A DNA stretch of 64,000 nt from Elymus sibiricus (lineage: Eukaryota > Streptophyta > Magnoliopsida > Poales > Poaceae), in assembly GCA_039707655.1 (NCBI GenBank), contig CM077667.1, positions 546,758,222 through 546,822,221 on the forward strand, given 5' to 3'. Shown here piece after piece: positions 31,214 to 42,789 of this stretch. The notes under the pieces are model-generated. The model was not told where the DNA came from. It saw only the letters and a list, made by a program, of their open reading frames with translations, and searched no databases. The stretch's first letter is position 1, and every line of letters starts with the position of its first letter. The translations under genes were made by a program, and so were the position numbers.

Positions 31214-32600
31214 CAGTGGCGGATCTAGGATCACACTACTGGGGGTGCCAGTAATTTTTTTTGTGTGCACAGCTCACAACTTAAACGGAATGCAAACAAT
31301 TATGAAAATGACAAAAACCAGCCACAACACAGTAGCAAACAATAGAGAAGAACAGCAACAAGCAGTCCAATAGGTAATAGCAGCACCATATCACGCATAA
31401 TTCAAGAAATGAAGTTTTGAATGCATGACAGAAATTTTAGATAGTTTTCATAAGATCTTACATCAATAAAAGATTACAAGAACAGCCCAAAAGTGTTACT
31501 AATCAAGGGAACATGAAACTTACAATACCCTACGTGTTTGCAATGCCATGAAATTCTCGACTATATCATCATCAGGCACTTCCATGAAGATATCCTTCTC
31601 AATAAATGTGACCAAACAATCATTCAACATTTGATTGCCCATACTATTTCTCAACTTGTTCTTCACTAGATTCATTGCAGAAAATACTCGCTCAACACTT
31701 GCCGTTGCCACCGGTAAAACTAGCACCAACTTGAGAAGAAAATACACCAACCTATAGAGGTCACTCTTTTTTGTTTCAACTAGCTTCACAGAAAGCTCAC
31801 CAAGGTTCTTTAGGTCCATGAATCTGTCATCTTTTCTCATGTCATCAATAAAGGTGTCAAGTTGAAAAGGAAGTCTTAACAAATCTGCATGTGAGAAATC
31901 ATTGGGATAGAACTTGGCAAGCTTTAATACTTTCTCTCTATCATAAGAAGCAAATGCATTGACTGGATTCAAGGCCGACATGCAAATAAGCAACTCCATG
32001 TTAACCTCGTCAAACCTATTATCAAGCTCTTGTTGAATACTATCAAGGACACCAAGGTATACCTCTCTTCTATAATGATCATCAATTGTTTGTTTTGGGT
32101 AACAACGAGGTGATCTTGCATAAGGCACATACCTAGCATCCGACATAGGAACTCTGATGGCATGTTGTTTGCAAAATGACTTGACCTTTTCTTCAAGAAA
32201 TTCTGTCCATCCATGGTCCCTCATGTGCTGCATCCTGCACTTAGCCAAACTAACAAGTGCCATAGCATTGATAATGTCTTGGTCTCTCTTTTGCAAGGAT
32301 TGAGACAACTCATCTGTGTATCCCAATATGATAAGCATCAAATGTGCATTGAACACAAACTCATATGATCCAAAAGCTCCAAGCACTCCATGTATTTTCA
32401 ACCAATCACTCTTATGTGCGGGATCCTTTCCAATCTTGGTGAGCATTTTACGGATGGTGGAATACATAGTAATGATGGCAGAATGCAGCATCCAACTCAA
32501 CACTATATTCAATCCATGGGTATTTGTCAAACCAAGTGATGCAGAATTGGCGAGATCTACCTGCTATTTCTGTGATGCGGAAATTATGATTTCTAGGTTG
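31214..32600 (-). mobile_element. truncated hAT transposon with transposase C-terminus
   Basis: The left terminus CAGTGGCGGATCTAGGATC at 31214 is a typical grass hAT end. The minus frame 32530-31520 (336 codons) is the C-terminal half of a TTF/MYM-type hAT transposase: SLQKRDQDIINAM, then LICMSALNP, then the hAT dimerisation block (PF05699) SVERVFSAM ... LNDCLVTFIEKDIF near the C-terminus. The N-terminal zinc finger and first catalytic part are missing, and the right end was not found. The expected 8-bp duplication (AGCGTAGT left) has no partner. The frame is open, but the element is not functional as it stands. Its broken end abuts the next pseudogene near 32600. Confidence 0.85.
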
Positions 32601-32609
32601 ACACGGACC

Positions 32610-33264
32610 TCTTGCAATAAGCGTTGGCGTGAGCTCGGCCTTGGGCTCGGGGAGAGGCGGCGGTGGCGGGGGGTAGACGCAGTCCCCCGCCGCCAACAGC
32701 GCGAGGGCCTCCTCCAAGCCTTCCCAGGGCGCATCCTCCTCGCGTTGGCTCTCTTCACGGGCACGCTGCAGCGCCGCCTCCAATGCAGCTTGGTAGGCTG
32801 CATCCTCCTCCTCTGGCGCCACCTCCGAGGGCGGCGGCACGAACCGGGGGGTCAAGCTGCATGCCGCCGTGGCGGGCCCCGTCATGCTCTGTGGCAAACC
32901 AGACCTCCCAGTTGGGGAAGTCTGGCCTGTAGGCCGGGTCGCGGCGCTGCTCTGACGTCAGGAGGATACGACGCTTGCGCACCTCCTCCGCGTGTGCCTG
33001 CGCCGACTGCGACACCGGAATGCGGTGTGGGTGAACATGCCAGTCGTGGGGGAGGTTGATATCCGGCCACGGCAGCAGCACGTGGTAGTACCAGTGGTAT
33101 CGCGCGTGGTGCACCGTGATGTAGAGCCGGTCCAGTGGCCGGCAACCCCTTGCTGCATGCGGCACCAACTCCGAGGCGTCCGGCGGCAGCCATGGCGGAG
33201 GCGGTGCGAGGGATGAGCTGGCGCCCGCGTTGAGCCATCCCTTGCCTTTGCCGAAAAACCCCAT
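32610..33264 (-). pseudogene. grass transposon-associated hypothetical gene, frameshifted and truncated
   Basis: The ATG at 33264 reads MGFFGKGKG, then LPWPDINLPHDWHVHPHRIPV, and PNWEVWF. After a one-base shortfall in the G6 run at 32846-32851 it continues VPPPSEVAPEEEDAAYQAAL, and LLAAGDCVYPPPPPPLPEP. I recall this layout (WPDINLPHDWH, then alternating acidic/Ala AAYQAALEAAL repeats, then a Pro run) as a highly repeated hypothetical family in wheat-group genomes. Its function is unknown. The 3' end is lost where the hAT sequence begins. Confidence 0.65.
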
Positions 33265-33348
33265 GGTCGATGCCCTCTAGGGTTTGCGGTCTTTAGCGAG
33301 GGAGCGAGGGTGGTCAGATAGGGACAGGAGAAGTGGATGAGGCTAGCG

Positions 33349-33369
33349 CCCCCCCCCCCCCCCCCCCCC
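33349..33369. repeat. C21 homopolymer
   Basis: Twenty-one consecutive C residues in the 5' flank of the hypothetical gene. Such runs are both mutable and hard to sequence. Confidence 0.95.
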
Positions 33370-36310
33370 GAGGCGCTTGCATTAAAAAGGGTGAGGACCC
33401 GAAGGCTTCGAGACGCTGCCATGCGGCCCTGAATTAGGTGGACGCATTGACTTCGGCACTGTAGGGTAGTTGGGCGGTTGACACGCGGGCCAAGGCGGAC
33501 ACCAAGCGAACGCGCGGCGTGTCCGTCTCGTGTCCGTGTGGACATAAATCGAACGCAAATATGGGCCGGAAATACGTCTAGACGGACAGCGAGCGGACTG
33601 GTTTTGGGTTTGAGTCAGCGCGTTGGGCCGATGTTTTCCTCCATCGTCCATCGTCCAAGGACATGTGCGGACCATTTACTTCGCCGCGTTGGAGTTGCCA
33701 TATGGTGGGTCCTGGGTGATGATCTTCTTCCATGTCCACCAATCTGCAAGCAACCAGTACGTGTGGTGTTCTTTTTTTTAAACGGTCACCGGAGGGAAGA
33801 CACCCCACCTGAATAATTTTAAAAAGACAATGATCCAGTATATAAGGAAAACGGGATCGAAAACCTAACATAACGATCCAGTTTATAAGGGAAACTAGGT
33901 CAAAAACCGCACAAGCGACGAAGCCTCATCGACCACACGACAGAAGGCTACAACCGCACGAAAGCACACATCCTTGGATCCGGAGCCGCCGCTCCTGCTT
34001 CCACCAATCGAAGGCGCCTTATAGCCCATGCTACACGAGACGCCCGCCGGCAGACCACAAACTATGTGCCACAGTCCGACGCCGCTAGCTCGACGTACCA
34101 GCCAGACTGACCCCTCCGGGTCGCGTCGACTGGGTCGACGAGCTCGCTACCCACGCAGCACTAGGTCGCCACCCACACAAAGCAAAGGCACGGCCCTGCC
34201 CCATAGAGTTGTCAATGCATTGCAATCCAAGGCCGATGCCTCGGCGCACATCCACCATCCGAAGCCGCTGCCGCTGCATCCATCAAACCTGAGCCGCACG
34301 AGAACACCACCACTGTAGACAAAGAGCTCCAATTAACCGAGACCGTTCATGATTCTTCAAGGCTATTGGTGTAGCCAAAGGGCAATGAGCGACCGAGTCC
34401 ACACCTGGACGAAGAGTCACACTCAGCCGAGGCTACATCACAAAAGCGGCACCGTCGACGAAGCCGAAGGGCATCAAGGAGCCAAGACTACACCCAGATC
34501 GCTTCACTGTGCACACCAGCGCCAAAGGCACCGCCACCGAATCCCAATGAACACCACCGTCAACTCCAAACCAGTTGCACAACCACCGGTCGCACCACCA
34601 CCATTGGTCCCTCCGACAGGCCCGTACTCCAAAAATGATGCCCACAAGAGAGGAATGACGCAATGCACCGCCATCATCCGATCCGAGAGAGCATAAATTT
34701 GAGGTTTCCCTTGGAGTAAGAGACTGTAATGAAGGGAAGCACATCGCTACAGCAGCGCCTTCAAGAAGGCAGCGACGCCCAAGGACACCGCCGCTGCCGG
34801 CTCCGACCATAGGCGAAGACAGACTTTCCCCTGACATCGTCTTCCACGCCACATACCAAACCAGCCGGCCCACCGCATCCACCACCCACCACCACCAGCC
34901 ACCCTCCACCCACGCACAGCCGGTGCCCCAGCAGCAAGCCGCCACCTCGCGGCCGAGCAAACGCCACTGTCGCGCCCAAAGCAGCTGCGTCGACGACACC
35001 TTCAGCAAGGAAACGGTGCCCGCAAGCGCCGTTGTCGTCAGCCCGGACCACGTCCGAGCCCAGCATTGGCGGGCAGCCACGCCTCGCCAACCCCCATGGC
35101 CGGCTGGCCCACCTGCACCCACCTTCGTCTTCGCCACGCTCTAGAGAGGGCACGCACCAAGCACACCGGCCCAGGGGATCACGGCCGCCGGATCTGGGAA
35201 TCCAGATCAGGAGCGGCACTGACCTGCGCCTCGCCGGAGGGACACCCATCGAGGCCGCCGCCTGGAGGGCAGACGACGACCATGGTGCCACCAAGCAAGC
35301 ACCAAGCCGCGGGAGCGCCCGGATCTGAACCCTCACCGGGAGCCAACGTCGCGCTCGATCTATCTTGTGTGGTACATTTCAGTGGCTGCTCCTCGGTCTT
35401 TATAGTTAGAATTTGAGGTGCGTGTCCCTGTGAATTTTCTTGACCCATTGGGTATTTTATTTGGTGAACATACACAGTTAATTTTTTTGGGCCGTGTCGC
35501 CGTTCGTGTCCGAGCCAAAGGCGTCCTTATGGTTTTGTCCTGTTCTCCATGGCGCACGAGCAGTTTTTGCTCGGACGTCCATCGTACGCCTTTTTTGTCC
35601 GTGTCGTCGTTGTATACGTTTTGGGCCCGTGTCACTGTTCGTGGCCGAACCGGTGGCGTGTCCAAGATTTTGCCATATTTTTCATGGCGCCCGGGCAGTA
35701 TTTCACAAACGAATTTACATCAAGTTGTAAACCAGCGTTTGATCTGGTTGCCTGGAGGAGGATGATTGAACGAGTGGCCGCTGCTTGCCCCTGTTGTTAC
35801 AGCGTCCTGCGCCTTGACCCTGCCCCTGTAATGTCCCCCGCACCTCCATGTCAGGTTGAACAATCTCAGTGAGGGAGTTTTGGTCCGTTTTGTACTGGAT
35901 GGACTATTGCCAAAGTTGCAGATTTGCATGGTTGCGCCACCTCCAACCAGGCTGAGGCTGCTGTGTTCACGAAAGACATCAAGATGAAGGCAAGACAGAG
36001 TGCAAAGCTGTATGAAACTCTACTATATTGACCAACGGATACATGGTGTGCCATTTGTGCATCTTTTTTTTTGTTCATTTTCAGTGTGAGCATTCAGTCA
36101 TCAGCTTTCTGGTCTCCATTATATTCTTGTTGTGGTCAATTTTGAACAAGAGAAGAAGGTTAAAGGGACATATAGCTAAGCGAGAGTCTGGTTTGCATCC
36201 AACATGTACATCCAGCATCATGTTTACTTGGCTCCTATGTTTGTTACTTTTTTTTAAGCTACTGTCACTTCCATTCAGTCCATGTCCACACAAAATGTCA
36301 AGGTATGGAT
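33370..36310. other. unclassified repeat-rich intergenic DNA
   Basis: Several frames of 90-230 codons occur on both strands between 33.9 and 35.4 kb, but composition (GC-rich, Trp/Gly/Arg-biased) and overlap in all frames suggest chance. 33700-35420 resembles non-coding grass retroposon sequence. 35484-35705 holds two diverged copies (~134 bp apart) of a GGGCC-GTGTC-GTTCGTG...CATGGCGC block. I see no gene. Confidence 0.4.
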
Positions 36311-36341
36311 CAGTAACGGGTTTGCATGTGACCCGTTACTG
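36311..36341. repeat. perfect 11-bp inverted repeat (hairpin)
   Basis: CAGTAACGGGT (36311-36321) and ACCCGTTACTG (36331-36341) are separated by a 9-nt loop. It could be the remnant of a DNA-transposon subterminal region. Confidence 0.8.
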
Positions 36342-36888
36342 ACAGGCTGGGGCCAACATGTGTTTGAAGGTCGAAGAGGGGGAGGGAGAATACAACATGA
36401 AACTAAAATAAAAACAATCGTTTTTTTTGGCTATACAGTCTGGACTGAAATTACTACAAAGACACATGTCAAGAACTGTGTGGACAAGAAAAGCGACCTA
36501 AACCAAATTGCAAAACAGATGACCGAAAACTAGACACTCCCTTTGTTTATAGGCTGAGTACGGGTGTAATCGCGACGTGATCTGATTTCCGGCGTAAATA
36601 TTACGGCTCAAAACTGACAATCCAAGCGAGCAGTTGAGATCCACCCGCATATTTTTGCAGAGGTATATTTGACACATGTAAAGCGTTGGAAACGGCAATC
36701 CAAACGGGGCCTTACCTTTATTACACACACACACACACACACACAAAGAGTTTTAGTACTACGAGAAACCAACAATGGCACGTATCAGAACTTGATCGAC
36801 AGAAAGAAAAAAAAAGACAGGAAATGTTACATCTACTCCATCGGGCGATCCGGCCATGGAGCCAGCCAACAACCACCCATTACTACTA
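36342..36888. other. 3' flank of the peroxidase gene
   Basis: No gene. It contains a (CA)n microsatellite at about 36723-36745. The minus-strand transcript of the peroxidase presumably ends in this stretch. Confidence 0.5.
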
Positions 36889-38103
36889 CTAGTTGTTGAC
36901 TCTCCAGCATACCTTCCTGATCTCTGCGTCTTCGCCGGCTTTGGTCTTGACCCAGATTCCCCCCATTTTCTCCATGGCCTTCTCGAACTTCCTTTCCCAC
37001 GCTCCTGGCTTGTTCGCGTTTTCTATCACGTTCCTTATCGTGTTCGCCGAGTTGAGCTCGTTATCCGAGTCGAACAACACTTTCTTGTGCATCACGTCCT
37101 GGTAGTACCGCCTATCCAGGACGTAGGGGGTCATATGGTCTTGGTTCACCTTGGTCTGGTTGTTGCGGCCGCACTGGTCCCGGAGCTTGGCGGCAAATGC
37201 CGGGTCCATTTTAGAGAAGCGGTGGTCAAAGAATTTGCAGCGGGCGCGGCCGATGCTGTGTGCGCCGGAGAGCGTGACCATGTCCTCGAGGTTGAGCCCC
37301 TGGAGGTTGAAAAGTGTCTCGAGCGCCGAAATGTCGGATGTGGGCCCTGCGGGCCCGGGCAGCTGGCTGGTCTCGATGGCGAAGGACTCGCGGCCGTCGT
37401 ACCGGCCGCCCGGCATCCGGATCTTGATCCTGCCGTTGCTGAGAAAGTAGGACGCGTCGCGGGCGGCGAAGGCGACGATGTCGGCGCATGAGACTCTGCC
37501 AGGGCAGGCGGCCTCGATCGCCGCCTTGGCCGCGTCGATCACCTCTAATCCTCGCAGGCTGTCCTTGTTCGGTGGTGCTTCCCTCTCGGTGTATTTGTTC
37601 TTGGAGTTGGTCTCGTTGAGGAGGACGGAAGCATCGCACCCCTGAATATATTTAACATGATGTTGATCTTGTTAAACAACAATGCAGTTAGTCCATTCAA
37701 CCGACAAGTATTTCTGGACGAAGAAAGTATATACTAAGCTAGAATGGACGAGTTAGAGCTGTGTGTTGTGTACCCGAACGAAGCAGTCGTGGTTGAAGAG
37801 ACGGATGAGCCCCGCACCAATGCCAGGGTTGGCGGCCACGGCCTTTTTCACGGCACCCCTCACGAGCCCTTCCGCTTTGGGGCAGTAGGACCTCGACGTC
37901 CTGTTGTTGTAGTAGCCGTAGACGAGCCCTAACCCCGAGGCAGGAGGCGCCCCCCGCACAGGGCTGCTCACGTCGGCCATGGGAGGACAGAGATGCGCGT
38001 CCTCGTCGCGTACCCTCACCCAGCCGTTGAAGCAAATGATGTCGCCCTCGCACACCGCGAGGAACGCGACCAAGACGACGAGCGCTGCGAGCTTAGTCGC
38101 CAT
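36889..38103 (-). CDS. class III secretory peroxidase (two exons)
   Basis: Exon 1 is 38103-37774, the intron 37773-37642 (GT-AG, 132 bp) and exon 2 37641-36889, coding for 360 residues. A signal peptide ([20 protein letters not shown]) is followed by an unusually long N-terminal segment before YCPKAEGLV. The active site has the catalytic Arg and distal His in [11 protein letters not shown]. The residue before the His is Asn where Phe is nearly invariant. Calcium ligands (HDCFVRGCDAS) and the proximal heme His ([16 protein letters not shown]) are present. All eight conserved cysteines can be placed ([29 protein letters not shown]). The product is a heme enzyme of cell wall or vacuole using H2O2 to oxidise phenolics. 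A TATA box lies ~65 bp upstream. No stops, so likely functional. Confidence 0.93.
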
Positions 38104-38166
38104 CTTCTTTTCGCACTAGCTAGCTAGCTAGATAGATGGCCGTGTAGCTAGCTAGCCGGATGGAGT

Positions 38167-38174
38167 ATTTTATA
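38167..38174 (-). promoter_or_regulatory. TATA box of the peroxidase gene
   Basis: The minus strand reads TATAAAAT, 63-70 bp upstream of the ATG at 38103. The leader contains repeated GCTAGCTA. Confidence 0.75.
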
Positions 38175-38229
38175 GGTCGTCCCGGACGACGACAATGGAG
38201 GCAATAGGCAACGACGATCGTATGACAAT

Positions 38230-38970
38230 AGGCACGTTTTTCCACCGGAGCTCAAGCGGCTGACCGGCGACGTTCGATGCCATGTCTCGATCTCGTCGTC
38301 GAGGGGTCAAGTTGCGCGTCGGCCTCGAGAGGCGATGCATTAACTCTGGCATTGAATCACGGCCGAACCGGTGTATTAACTCCGGCATGCAGGTTTGGTT
38401 TGACATACGTACGTATATCTGCAATGCATACCAGTTAGAATTGAAATTTCGCTCTCCGTAGCTAGGCCGTCTCGTCCATATATACAAGTAACAAGTACTC
38501 CCTCTGTAAGTGTGCTCCTTCTAGAAGATCGTAACTAATTGTACTAGTTAATTAAGTAGCATACGAACGTCATGCATGCATGTGCTTTGCTTGCTCGCAG
38601 CTAGCTGGTTCCATGTCGGTCCATATCTGCAATGCCACACGATTCATTCATGATCTCAGTGAAATTTTTTTTGTAGGACTAGCTGCCGACGTATGGGCAG
38701 CGCACGTTTTTCCTCCGGAGCGGGCGCGCGTACAGGTACAGCTCAAGCAGCTGACCGGCGACGTTCGATGCCATGTCTCGATCTTGTCGTCGGGGGATCA
38801 ACTTCCCCGTCGGAGTCGAGAGGTGCTGCTGACTTCGCTGTGCATTAACTCCGGCATAGGATCACGGGTGTGTTAACTCCGGCATTGGATCACGGGCGAA
38901 CACGTGTGTATTAACTCCAACATGCAGGTCTGTTTTTTTTTTTTTTTTTGTGGGGGGCAGGTTTGGTTTG
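38230..38970 (-). repeat. duplicated upstream region of the peroxidase gene
   Basis: A ~170-260 bp block occurs twice (about 38232-38403 and 38703-38970). Shared words are CACGTTTTTCC, CTGACCGGCGACGTTCGATG, CCATGTCTCGATC, GCATTAACTCYGGCAT and CAGGTTTGGTTTGAC. The distal copy has extra internal repeats of TTAACTCCGGCAT and a T18 run near 38933. ATATCTGCAATGC also recurs nearby (38411, 38618). Confidence 0.85.
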
Positions 38971-39815
38971 ACCTTCACATGAATCACGGCCGAGCCAGAG
39001 CTAATTGCAGCTTCAGTTAGGCAAAACAAGAATAAAAACTTGGATACCGCGTGATTAGCGACGACCTAGTGACCTAAAGAGACAAGTTGCACGGGCGCTG
39101 CTCTTGCATGCAGGTCCATGTTTCGTGCCCGTAAGTTACAACGGGAGAAAAAGCATGGGATCACAAAGGATCAGACTACGGGTAAATTGCTTCCTATTGG
39201 ACGTGGTGTGGGCCGTCGGATGAGATGCTTTATGGTCGACCTCGCCGTCGGTTATGAACATTTCTTTACACAATTATATTAACATGGCCAGGTAAACCAT
39301 GGGCTAACATTCTAGGATATTTATACCCATTGCAACACGCAGCCAATTACGTATCTAGTTTAGAAGAAATGTGCGGTCAGTTAATTCAAAATTAATAGTA
39401 GGTCACATGATGATAAAATATTAATGCATCCCACATTTTTACATTTATAATATTTAATTTTCTTACACATCTATAAACTCTCCAATGGTCAATTACATTT
39501 GACTCTACACAAAGTTTCAACTACTACGCATCAAACCTGGAAAATAGGAATATTATACTTTACCAGAAAAAAATAGGATGAAATAGCTCAAGATTGCAAT
39601 ACATAAATATTGTATATTTCTTCTGGTGCAGCTTTTTCTCACGTACAAAATTCCTGCTTGAAGACCGTGGCTCTACATATTAGTACCATCTAGCTCATGT
39701 AGGAAGATTAAACTTACTACCGTTTAGACCAAGCCTTTTCTATGACAGCGCACGCTCCTACATATTGGTACTGGATTTTTTTTAGATAGTTCAATATGTG
39801 AAAAAAAATATTAAC
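38971..39815. other. AT-rich intergenic DNA
   Basis: No frame or repeat structure that I can assign. Confidence 0.4.
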
Positions 39816-40900
39816 TACCCATGGCACTGCAGTCCAGCTCAGCAGTTCAAGGAGTATGTGGAAAATACGTAGCCCAGGCGGGCCTTTGCGAGGTCCACTG
39901 GAGCGACTGGCCCATGCAGAACCACGAGAGGGCAGCCGGGAGGGGGTGCTCCAATTCCACGCGTTCGGTGCCGCGGGAGCCAACCGGCACCCACTGCAGC
40001 CCCCTAGTCGGCCGGCCCAAACGCGCAGCACAGTAAAACTGCCCTGCGAAAAAAGCACACGCAAAAAAAGTGCATGTACGAGGTCTCGAACACGCACCGC
40101 TGCAACGCACGAATTGTTTAGCTAATGTGAATTGTTCAAGAACCATTGTCCCGTGCTATTTATTACATTTTTGAATTGATTGAAAACAATTTGGAAAATT
40201 TGATTTATATGAAAAAGAGTTCATCAAAATTTTAAAAAAGTTCACGAATTTTTAAAAATATTACGAAATTGAAAAAAGTTCATCAATTTTAAAAAAAAAT
40301 TATCAACTTTGAAGAGATTTCATTGATATTGAAAAAAGTTCATCAAGTTCAAGAATTTGCAAAAAGTTCATCGAAATTGAAAAAGTTCATGGATTTTCAA
40401 GAAAGGTCCACAATTTGAAAAAAGTTCATGGAATTTGGAAAAAGTTCAACGAATTTGAAAAAACGTTCGTCGAATTTGGAAAAATGTTCATCGAATTGAA
40501 TAAAAAATTATCAATTTTGAGAAAAAAAATCATCGATTTGAAGAAAATTTACAATAAAAAAAACATCAATCCAGGAAGAAGAAATAGGAAAAAAAAATGA
40601 AAAAGATAAGAAAAAAGAAGAAAATATGGAAGAAGAGGTTAGTTACCAGATCTGGCAAGGTGGCGTGGTGGTTACTGCCGCGTACCTTGATGCTGGAGGT
40701 GGATGGTTCGATTCACCACGTGTCGTGCATTTTCTGCGTCTCAAGTAAGCAGAAAAAAGGGGAAAGATGGGCCGAGCCAGTCGCGGGGTGGTGTGTGCGT
40801 CCGTTTACAAAGTGTGTACTAACGAGCGCTTCAGCCGGTTGGAGGCTGGAGCGCTCATGAAGAGGCTGCAACGGACGGACATGTGTTTACCCTTTTTTTC
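39816..40900. mobile_element. TTCAT-repeat element, probable DNA transposon remnant
   Basis: The core (40195-40620) is a degenerate ~20-25 bp tandem array around TTGAAAAAAGTTCATCGAA, very A-rich on the plus strand. The left flank contains, on the minus strand, GTTCGAGACC and the right flank GGTTCGATTC on the plus strand, both resembling tRNA B boxes and facing inward-outward. I recall this repeat from many Triticeae loci, but its class is unsettled. Chance frames of poly-Lys arise from it. Confidence 0.55.
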
Positions 40901-41164
40901 ACTTATGCATGCTATGGTGGGTTAATTCTTTTAACTTGGAGGGTAGTAAGAAAACGTACGGGAAAATCATTAATTTGTTTATTAGTGGGTATAGCACAAA
41001 TGTCCGTGCGTTGCAACGGGAGACATTGTTATACATCTTATGCCTCCACCTATTTTTAAGTTTGTTTTGTCTCGGACCATCAGATGGCCGTGCGTTGCAA
41101 GGGGATGAAAATTCCTCGCACTCCTATGGTTTTACTATGTTTTTTGTATAACAAACAATAAATA
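40901..41164. other. intergenic with repeated CCGTGCGTTGCAA words
   Basis: CCGTGCGTTGCAA occurs at 41011 and 41089, a word common at grass transposon ends. No terminus could be defined. Confidence 0.4.
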
Positions 41165-42643
41165 TGACCAAAGAGATTATTGGATTTATGAACCAAGTCC
41201 TTATGACCAAAAGGGGTCCATATATTTCTGGTTTTATTAGAGCTTTCCTTGGTGCAAGGTCTTCCTTTTAATTATAAACGTCATCTGTAACTAGGTGATC
41301 ATAAGGACAACTTACAGGTTCATCGGAAAGTTTGACAAGGGACTAGATAGCTCGAGATGGGAATTTGATCCTCCGACGATGGAGAGATATTCTTAGGGCC
41401 CTCTCGGTGTGAAGGCATCCGTCATCGTCTGGCCAGACACAGGTGACTATGTCACGGGGATGCCGGAACACGTCAACAAGAATAACGGTATAGATAGCAT
41501 GTGAATGACTCAGGAGGATATCGATGCATCTCGGGTTTTGTAAAGTATCGCGAAGCAAAGGGAATATCACATGGTAACCAAAGGTTCACTCTAATACCAT
41601 TCGTGTACTCATAGGGATCGATATGGATGTCCATGATTCCGCTATCGGTTATTGAACGAAGGGATTTCGTTCATGTCTATGAGTTACCGAACCTACGGGG
41701 TGACAAACTTAAGGTAATCACGATCTGCTAAGTATTAGTAGAACGGGAGTAATGAGTACATATTTGTGAAATTGTTTCATCAATATTTGAAATAGTTTCG
41801 AGAGGATCCGGAAGCGTTTCGGGGTCACCGGAAGGGTTTTGGAGAGTATCGGGCAATACCAGGTATTACCGATAAATAATATATAGGTAAAAAATGTTTC
41901 CAGTGATGTGAAATTATATATAAAAGCGTCTAATAATTATTAGAACTATTTTATAAATAATTAAATATTAACGTGCCTTAAAAGGCCAAGAGGTGGGAGG
42001 CAACCTGGGCCACAAGGGTCCAAGTGAGTTGGTGCCCCCCCCCACCGCTTCCTTGTGGGGGGGGGGGGGGGGGCGTGAATTGGAGTGGGGGAGGAGTCCA
42101 ACTCCTCCTCTCTTGGCCGGTGCCCCAAGGAGGGACTTTCCCACCTTGGTGGCAGCCCCACCTATCCCCTCTAACGTATATATACTCGAGGATTTGGCCC
42201 CTTTGAGATACAAGTTTTGGAGCCTCCTCTAGTTCTTCTAGTTCTAGTACTAATTTGTCCTAGTTGACTAATTATAGCTAGACCTAGTTCCTATAATCCT
42301 CATAATTATAAGCCCTGTGTGGTTTTAATCTCCTCCCTCTAATTCTCTGGAGACTATTAGCTCTGGATGGAGAAGCGCTGCCGGATCGTGAAGACAGTAC
42401 GCTTGCAACCAAGTAGAGAGGCTGTGCTTTCGGTCTTCAGTTCGAGGTATCGTTCATGGGCGGTTCGCGGGATCGTTCATCTACGGTTCGAGGAACTTCA
42501 TAACTGATCTACACCGACTCGTCTTCTTCCGCTGCAACTCGGAGTTGGTAACGATCCGATCCCAACCGTTTATTATATCTTCATAGTGTTCCTGGTTGAT
42601 CGTAGGGCGAAAAAATTTGTTTTCTACTACGATTCCCAACAGT
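41165..42643 (+). mobile_element. Copia LTR fragment with adjacent primer-binding site
   Basis: Non-coding sequence with Copia-type U3 features (GGTCACCGGAAGGG, CCGATAAATAATATATAGG) ends at ATTCCCAACA (42643). It is followed directly by GTGGTATCAGGG, the common plant initiator-Met tRNA primer site, so it is a 5' LTR on the plus strand. A G18 run is near 42057 and a TATATATACTCGAG box near 42176. Its own internal region lasts only ~120 bp before Gypsy-like repeats begin near 42766. The left LTR edge is uncertain. Confidence 0.7.
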
Positions 42644-42789
42644 GGTATCAGGGAAGTTCTATGAGTAGATACGGGTTGCGATCTAGATCACATGTGGATG
42701 TGAGGGTTTGATGTTCTTGCTATGCTTCCGTCGAGTGTGGCTTCAGTTCAGTTCATTGACGGCATGATGTAGCTTTGCACAAAGTTCTG

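Noticed and set aside
34433..35336. Overlapping 190-234 codon minus frames rich in Trp, Gly and Val
   Set aside because: Several frames overlap on both strands with biased composition and no recognisable domain. Likely chance frames in repeat DNA.
40415..40690. Lys/Ile-rich plus frames
   Set aside because: They follow directly from the A-rich TTCAT repeat array.
40651..40735. tRNA gene
   Set aside because: A-box-like and B-box-like words are present, but no cloverleaf with a plausible anticodon stem or acceptor stem can be formed.
41005..41110. Helitron 3' end at CCGTGCGTTGCAACGG
   Set aside because: The stem-loop word is present but no CTRR terminus follows within 10-12 nt, and no 5' partner was seen.
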